Assembly (NCBI GenBank): GCA_958496175.1 | Contig: OY292274.1 | Span: 4,836,001-4,900,000 of the forward strand | Reading direction: 5' to 3' | DNA: 64,000 nucleotides | Source of the DNA: Sisyra terminalis | Lineage: Eukaryota > Arthropoda > Insecta > Neuroptera > Sisyridae | Shown: piece after piece, positions 58,749-64,000 of the stretch | How positions within the stretch are numbered: the first letter of the stretch is position 1 | How the letters are laid out: each line of letters starts with the position of its first letter | Program-made: the position numbers and the translations under genes | The notes under the pieces: model-generated | Told to the model about the DNA's origin: nothing | Databases searched by the model: none | What the model saw: the letters and a program-made list of their open reading frames with translations, nothing else

Positions 58749-59849
58749 CTCTGAAAGTATTACAATATTAACAACATTATAGCAATATTATTATAAACTG
58801 ACCTCACCAATGTCTAAACAATCGTCAATTAAAAACGGTAAAATTAAAATTAAAACTGTAAAACGATGTTTAGCTTTCAAGTATATGTTTTATAACAAGT
58901 ATAACAGCCAACTGAAAACATCAGTTCACAGTTGTTAAGCTACGCACTCCAAAATATATCTTATGTATAACTAGCTGATCCCCGCGACTTCGTCTGCGTT
59001 ACGTAGGTGTAGATTATATTTTCTTTTTAAATTTGTTATTTGTAGTGGAATATGAAAATTATTATTTTTCTTATTTCTTTTACGAAAAACATATTCATAC
59101 TTAAAAACAATATTTTGTCAACTTTAAAAAGACATATTTAATAAACTGTTACTTAGAATAAAATAGTTGTATATAATGATCAATTAATTTTCAAAAAATA
59201 TTTATAAATATCTAAAAAGAGTGTGGTCTATTCTGTATACCAACGGTAGCTATACCTACCGTGATCCAATTAATCCGTAAATCAATCACCATCTATACAT
59301 AAATAAAAACTATCGTTAAGTTCAATAAAGTCAGTCATAATTATGACTTGAAACAGTCAAAAGTTATCAAAACACTCGCCTAGATATTTATAATATTAGT
59401 AGAAATCCCATTTCCGATTTCATTTAACTCTCGAATAAACCTTTTTCTCAAAACTTTTACACTACTGAAATGTACAAAACTACGGCGAAATTAAAATTTG
59501 TTCAAATGCACGAAACCCAGTTCCTCCATAATCAAGTATAACCATTGTGTATCAATGGTATGTATGTATCAATAATATGCACTTATTATTAGGATATTTG
59601 AATTTCAACTATATAATTCAACCATATTCTTTCAATTCGCCGAATTTCTCGCTATTCGATATTCGCTCATTAATGTATTTATTTGTGATAACGTATATTG
59701 GATTTTCAGGTTTACAATATGTGAAAGCCAAAAAACGTAATGCTCACTTATGAACTTAACCTTTTTTAGATATATATTATATATATTAGAGTTTCAATTT
59801 TAAAGCAGATCCTACGTTTTTGTTTCTAATAATAAACCAATATTGTTTT

Positions 59850-60960
59850 ATTTTAAGCGATAAAACGATTCGTCTATAACGAACATATCTTGATAATTAA
59901 ATTTGAAATTTCGATTGTTTATTAAAAGTAAAATATAATGTAAAACGAAAAAAATATGATCTTTATTTTGATTATCATGACTCAAAAGTAATTCGATTTC
60001 GCACATTTGGACGTTGTACATACAAAATTGTTGGAAATAGGAAGAAAGCGTGGAAGTAAATTCGAATATTTTATTTATATTCAATAACAATAATTGGTTT
60101 TAAAATTGTTCTAAAAACCGTAGAAAAGTTAATATGGAAGATTTTATATATTTATTGATGATAATGAAATATATGACAAAAAATTGCTTCCTTAATACTC
60201 TTTAGAAAAATATATAATTGCTCCAGGTTACAATCATCGGTTCTTAAAAAAATAGAATATAATCGTTTATTGTTGAAAAACAAACAAAAATTAAAAAGCG
60301 TCTCTTTGTTATTTGGTATAAATACCTTCTACACAAACTGGCATACTAATTTAATGAAATGACGTTATTTAAAATGCTGTTATCAAAATGATATAGCAAA
60401 AAGAGACACTTATTATTAATTCATTATTTATTTATAAATAACACTTATTAAATTCAAAATTTCTATTGTTCATTAACTCTACATTTTATATATTCGTAAT
60501 TATATATTCGGCTGAAATTTAAGGTAACAATTTTTTGGCATATATTTCACTGTCAATTCAAATATAAAATCTTCGATACTAACTCGGTAATTAGAACAAT
60601 TTGAAAACCAATTATTGTTATTGAAAATAAATAAAATATTCGAATTTTCTTCCACGCTTTTCATCTATTTCCAACAATTTTGTATGTACAACGTCCAAAT
60701 GTACGAAATCGAATAGCTTTTTAGTCATATTAACTAACATAAAGGTCATTATTTTTTCGTTTTACATTGTATTTTCAAATATAATTGTACATTTGTGTCG
60801 ATGAAATTTGGAAAGTGTTTTCCTTATACGATTCAGATTTCTAATAACAAAGAGTTTTTGAAAATTCCTCCCCTAACAGAGTGAAAAACGGTAGCAAAGT
60901 TTGTAAGGGAGAACGTTTAATAAACAATCGAAATTTCAAATTTAATAATCAAAGTCCGTT
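59850..60960. repeat. Inverted-repeat element, about 1.1 kb
   Basis: The left arm (about 59870-60115) and right arm (about 60594-60950) are inverted copies, sharing GGACGTTGTACATACAAAATTG and CGAATATTTTATTTAT with minor differences. The middle is AT-rich. The arms have a few indels, so it is older than the other palindromes. No ends with a target duplication recognised. Confidence 0.65.
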
Positions 60961-61065
60961 TTACCCATACCAACGTTTTGAATGCGTAAGTGGGGATAAC
61001 AGAGTGCATGCTTATAGCGTATTCTGCACGCACGGACGCATGATAGTCCATTTATATATAAGATA

Positions 61066-61185
61066 ATTTAATATAATAATATATAAAAATCATACCACAA
61101 ACATAAATTTGAACAGAAGTTCAAACAAAAATATTCGTATTATTATATTAAATTATACTACATAAATTGGACTGCAATATATCTT
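61066..61185. mobile_element. Palindromic repeat family B, small fragment
   Basis: Retains TTTAATATAATAATATATAAAAATC, GAACAGAAGTTCAAAC and the inverse TACATAAATTGGACTGCAATATAT, joined without the central hammerhead-like part. A deletion derivative. Confidence 0.6.
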
Positions 61186-61337
61186 TTTTTATTTGTAAAG
61201 AATGAATTAAATAAATATATAAATTACAAAACAATGAGATTGTTTCTTTAAATTTCTCGTAAATTGTAATAAAAACTTAGGTACCCCGTTCCGCCCCAGG
61301 TTCCCCTACATCAGGTATTAAAAAGTGACTAATATCA

Positions 61338-61753
61338 AATGTATTTTACCACGTCTGTCGTTTGGAAATTTTAAAATATATTATTATCACTATTGAAAAA
61401 TAACCATGGCAGACCTTTATCGCGTGGTTAACTGAGTGGCAGACAATGTTGAAGATACCAAAAGTATGAAATTTTAAAAGTATTTGTACAGATCTACCAA
61501 AATAAAAATATGTCAAAAGCTTCTAAGACTACAATCAACTACAATGAACAAAATATATTAATGGTAGACATTGGTCAATTGGTAGACATGGCAGATCTGG
61601 TTTTTCAAATTTCAAAATTTCATATTTTTGGTATTTTCAAAATTGTCTGCCACTAAATTAACCGCGCGATAATGGTCTGCCATGGTTATTTTTCAATAGT
61701 GATAATAATATATTTTAAAATTTCCAAACGACACACGTGCTAAAATACATTTG
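61338..61753. repeat. Inverted-repeat element (arms about 140 bp)
   Basis: Arms 61338-61480 and 61612-61753 share CGTTTGGAAATTTTAAAATA, TGAAAAATAACCATGGCAGA and GTGGCAGACAATGTTGA-type blocks in inverse orientation. GC-richer outer flanks (CCGCCCCAGG left, GCCGCCCTGGG right) may be the true termini. Non-coding. Confidence 0.65.
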
Positions 61754-62300
61754 AAAGTAGTCAATTTGTACTACCTTCGGCAGCCGCCCTGGGCTTAGTG
61801 ACTAACGAATTCATGTATGTTCGGTTACGGGGACTCTCTGTACTAAAATCTAAGTCTGGTCAAATATATACAGGTAGCCAGCCACTGGCTCGTAGACTAT
61901 ATATTTTATTTCTATAAAAACACTGGTAAGATTAAAATAAATATTTCAAATTGTTTGACAGACTTCATAGATCCCAGGAATAAAAAAATACTTATAAGTT
62001 TACTTGAAACATTTTTTTTAGGTGCAATAACAATTCAATTTTTCCATTTTATTTAAAATCGAAAGAAAAATTGATTTAATCATTATTGGAAAACAAGAGA
62101 AAACAAAATCATTTTGGCATGAAAGCTATCAGATAAGGAAATTTATCGTTTGATAACGTTGCTTATGCATTAATTTTTTAATACCATTTTACAATCAAAT
62201 GTAGAAACATATTTCATAGTAGAAACATAGCAGTGAACAAAAAAGTGATTATTTTGTAACTTATTTCAATCTAGAATAAAAAAAATTAATAAAACTCAAC

Positions 62301-64000
62301 ATGGCTGTCACTGTTGGAAAAAAAAATCGGAAACATAAAGCTTTTTTTCTAATTGTTTTAAGTTCATTATTTACTATTTTGTACATACTATTGGAATCAT
62401 ACCAATATGACAATGATTTGATTGCTGTGGTTGAAAACAACAAAAATGAGTTACCAATAGTTGGAATAGAAAAAACGAGGACAGAGTTAAAAACTCACCA
62501 TAAAATAATTACTCAATTAAACCCTGTGCAAACAATTGGCTTTACACCAATGGCAAAACAAAAAGATCTTCTTAAACTGGAAAGCATTCCAGACAAAGAA
62601 CCGGAAAACCAAATGGTGTTTAAAGCACCTGACGTCATAATAAATTCTACATTTGGTGAGGATGGTAAGACTGTGATTCTTCCATCTGTTTTAAACGATA
62701 CTGTCCGAAAACTTGTGGATGAAGGCTGGGCTAAAAATGGTTTTAATCAATATGTAAGTGATTTAATTTCTGTACAAAGAAAATTGCCAGATGTACGAAA
62801 AAAATGGTAAGGTTTTTGTTTTCCTATTTTCTTTAGTGATTCAAATATTCATTAATTGACAAAAAAACTCTCAGGTGCAAACAACCAAATTTATATCTAG
62901 AAGATCTACCAGCTACGTCGGTCATCATATGCTTCCGAAATGAAGCTTGGAGTACCCTACTGCGAACCATTCATTCCGTTCTTGATCGATCTCCTGCTCA
63001 TTTGATCACTGAAATTATTTTAGTTGATGACCATTCAAATATGAGTAAAATTATTATGTCTACATTCATGCTAGTTGAAATTTTTAAATTGGTATGTTTA
63101 TAGCCCATCTGGGAAAACCTTTAGAAGATTATGTGGCACGTTTGAAGAAAGTAAAGATTATAAGAAATTCTAAACAAGAAGGATTGGTCCGATCGCGATT
63201 AGTTGGTACAGGAGCAGCCAAAGGTCCAGTTTTAACTTACTTGGACTCACATTGCGAATGTAGTCCAGGATGGTTGGAACCTCTTTTAGATAGAATCGCT
63301 AGAAATTCATCCACTGTAGTATGTCCAGTAATTGATATTATCAGTGCTGAAAATTTTGCTTTTATTTATGACTCAAATTTGGAAGACTTCATCGGTGGTT
63401 TTAATTGGTATTTGATGTTTAATTGGCAGCAAACATCTATAAGAGAAAAATTGAAACATAATAGTTCTTCAGAGCCAGTAGCAAGTCCCACAATGGCTGG
63501 TAAAACTACTTATTATAAACTTTTCCTTCTTATGTGTGTTAGAAAAATTTTGTAGGTGGTTTATTTTCAATCGATAAGAAGTTTTTTGAAAAGCTAGGAA
63601 CATATGATAACGAATTTGATTATTGGGGTGCCGAAAATTTAGAACTTTCATTTAAAACTTGGATGTGTGGAGGGCGATTAGAAATAGTTCGTTGTTCACA
63701 CGTGGGACATATTTTCCGAACTCACAATCCCATTCAATGGTATGGGCGAGAAAATCCATTTAAACGAAACAATATGAGATTAGCAGCGGTATGATTTATA
63801 ATCAATTTATTCTGAATTTTTGCACTATTTATAATTAAAGGTTTGGTTGGACGAATATGCTCAAAACTACTACGATAGAGTCGGTTCACCAATTGACTAT
63901 GGGGATGTTTCATCAAGAAAAGAATTACGAAGACGTCTCAAATGTAAAAGCTTTAAATGGTATTTGGATAACGTGTATCCTGAACTTTATGTTCCCGCAT
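62301..64000 (+). CDS. Polypeptide N-acetylgalactosaminyltransferase, 3' end outside window
   Basis: Coding exons 62301-62806, 62875-63044, 63104-63499, 63556-63788 and 63841 to the window end. It is a type II Golgi membrane protein: basic KKNRKHK, then a hydrophobic span at about residues 14-32, then a stem. The GT27 catalytic domain shows [19 protein letters not shown], the metal-binding D273-S-H275 (TYLDSHCEC), [20 protein letters not shown] and the Gal/GalNAc-T motif [12 protein letters not shown] (379-390), then CSHVGHIFR. It transfers GalNAc from UDP-GalNAc to Ser/Thr, starting mucin-type O-glycans. The C-terminal ricin-type lectin domain should follow beyond the window. The paralogue (pgant number) was not decided. 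Exon 3 begins at TATAG|CC, chosen because it restores [13 protein letters not shown]. Confidence 0.93.

Larger units (their letters stand above)
57967..62300. other. Gene-free interval before the GalNAc-transferase
   Basis: Holds a hammerhead-like motif (58716-58748), a recurrent-looking repeat start 'actagctgatccccgcgacttcgtctgcgt' at about 58971, a 1.1-kb inverted repeat (59850-60960), a family B fragment (61066-61185) and another inverted repeat (61338-61753). A minus-strand tract at 58170-58390 has codon-like stretches but in two frames, so no gene is called. Confidence 0.5.

Noticed and set aside
1..64000. CRISPR arrays, bacterial operons, tRNA or rRNA genes
   Set aside because: No regularly spaced direct repeats, no cloverleaf-like sequence and no rRNA blocks were recognised; introns and gene content are those of an insect nuclear genome.

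Overview
The window is AT-rich nuclear DNA from an insect. A Brinker transcription factor, a Ly6/quiver-type secreted protein, short spliceosomal introns with GT..AG ends and abundant transposon debris all point to an insect; the order cannot be fixed from the sequence alone. Nine protein-coding genes can be read, eight complete and one cut by the window end. All splice models below were built by hand from splice sites, reading phase and family resemblance, and each multi-exon model closes in frame.

Layout, left to right. (1) 1839-3677 (-): single-exon brinker-like repressor with two Brinker DNA-binding domains. Upstream lies an exact match to the Mad/Medea/Schnurri silencer consensus, plus two Brinker-type sites. 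(2) 3.9-11.2 kb: gene-free, filled with MITEs, hAT remnants and other inverted-repeat elements. (3) 11222-13025 (-): mitochondrial ribosomal protein mL37. (4) 13298-15684 (-): torsin. (5) 16831-20535 (+): INO80 complex subunit D-like protein, divergent from torsin. (6) 25137-27372 (-): LYPLAL1-like serine hydrolase. (7) 28388-31254 and 31734-32685 (-): tandem pair of NUDT14-like Nudix hydrolases. (8) 39212-51890 (+): forkhead-domain transcription factor in 8 coding exons; its introns hold much of the repeat load, including a 3.5-kb palindrome. (9) 57282-57966 (-): Ly6/uPAR-like GPI-anchored protein. (10) 62301-64000 (+): polypeptide GalNAc-transferase, 3' end beyond the window.

The genes do not form a pathway; they are ordinary insect housekeeping and regulatory genes. 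The unusual content is the repeat fraction: a 225-bp MITE in three equal-length copies, hAT elements with exact 8-bp target duplications, near-perfect palindromes of 1.0 and 3.5 kb, and several unrelated short palindromic families flanked by 10-15-bp direct repeats. Those families share a hammerhead-ribozyme-like signature (CTGANGA, stem, GAAA) and resemble short retroelements of the Penelope/terminon kind. That reading is an inference.
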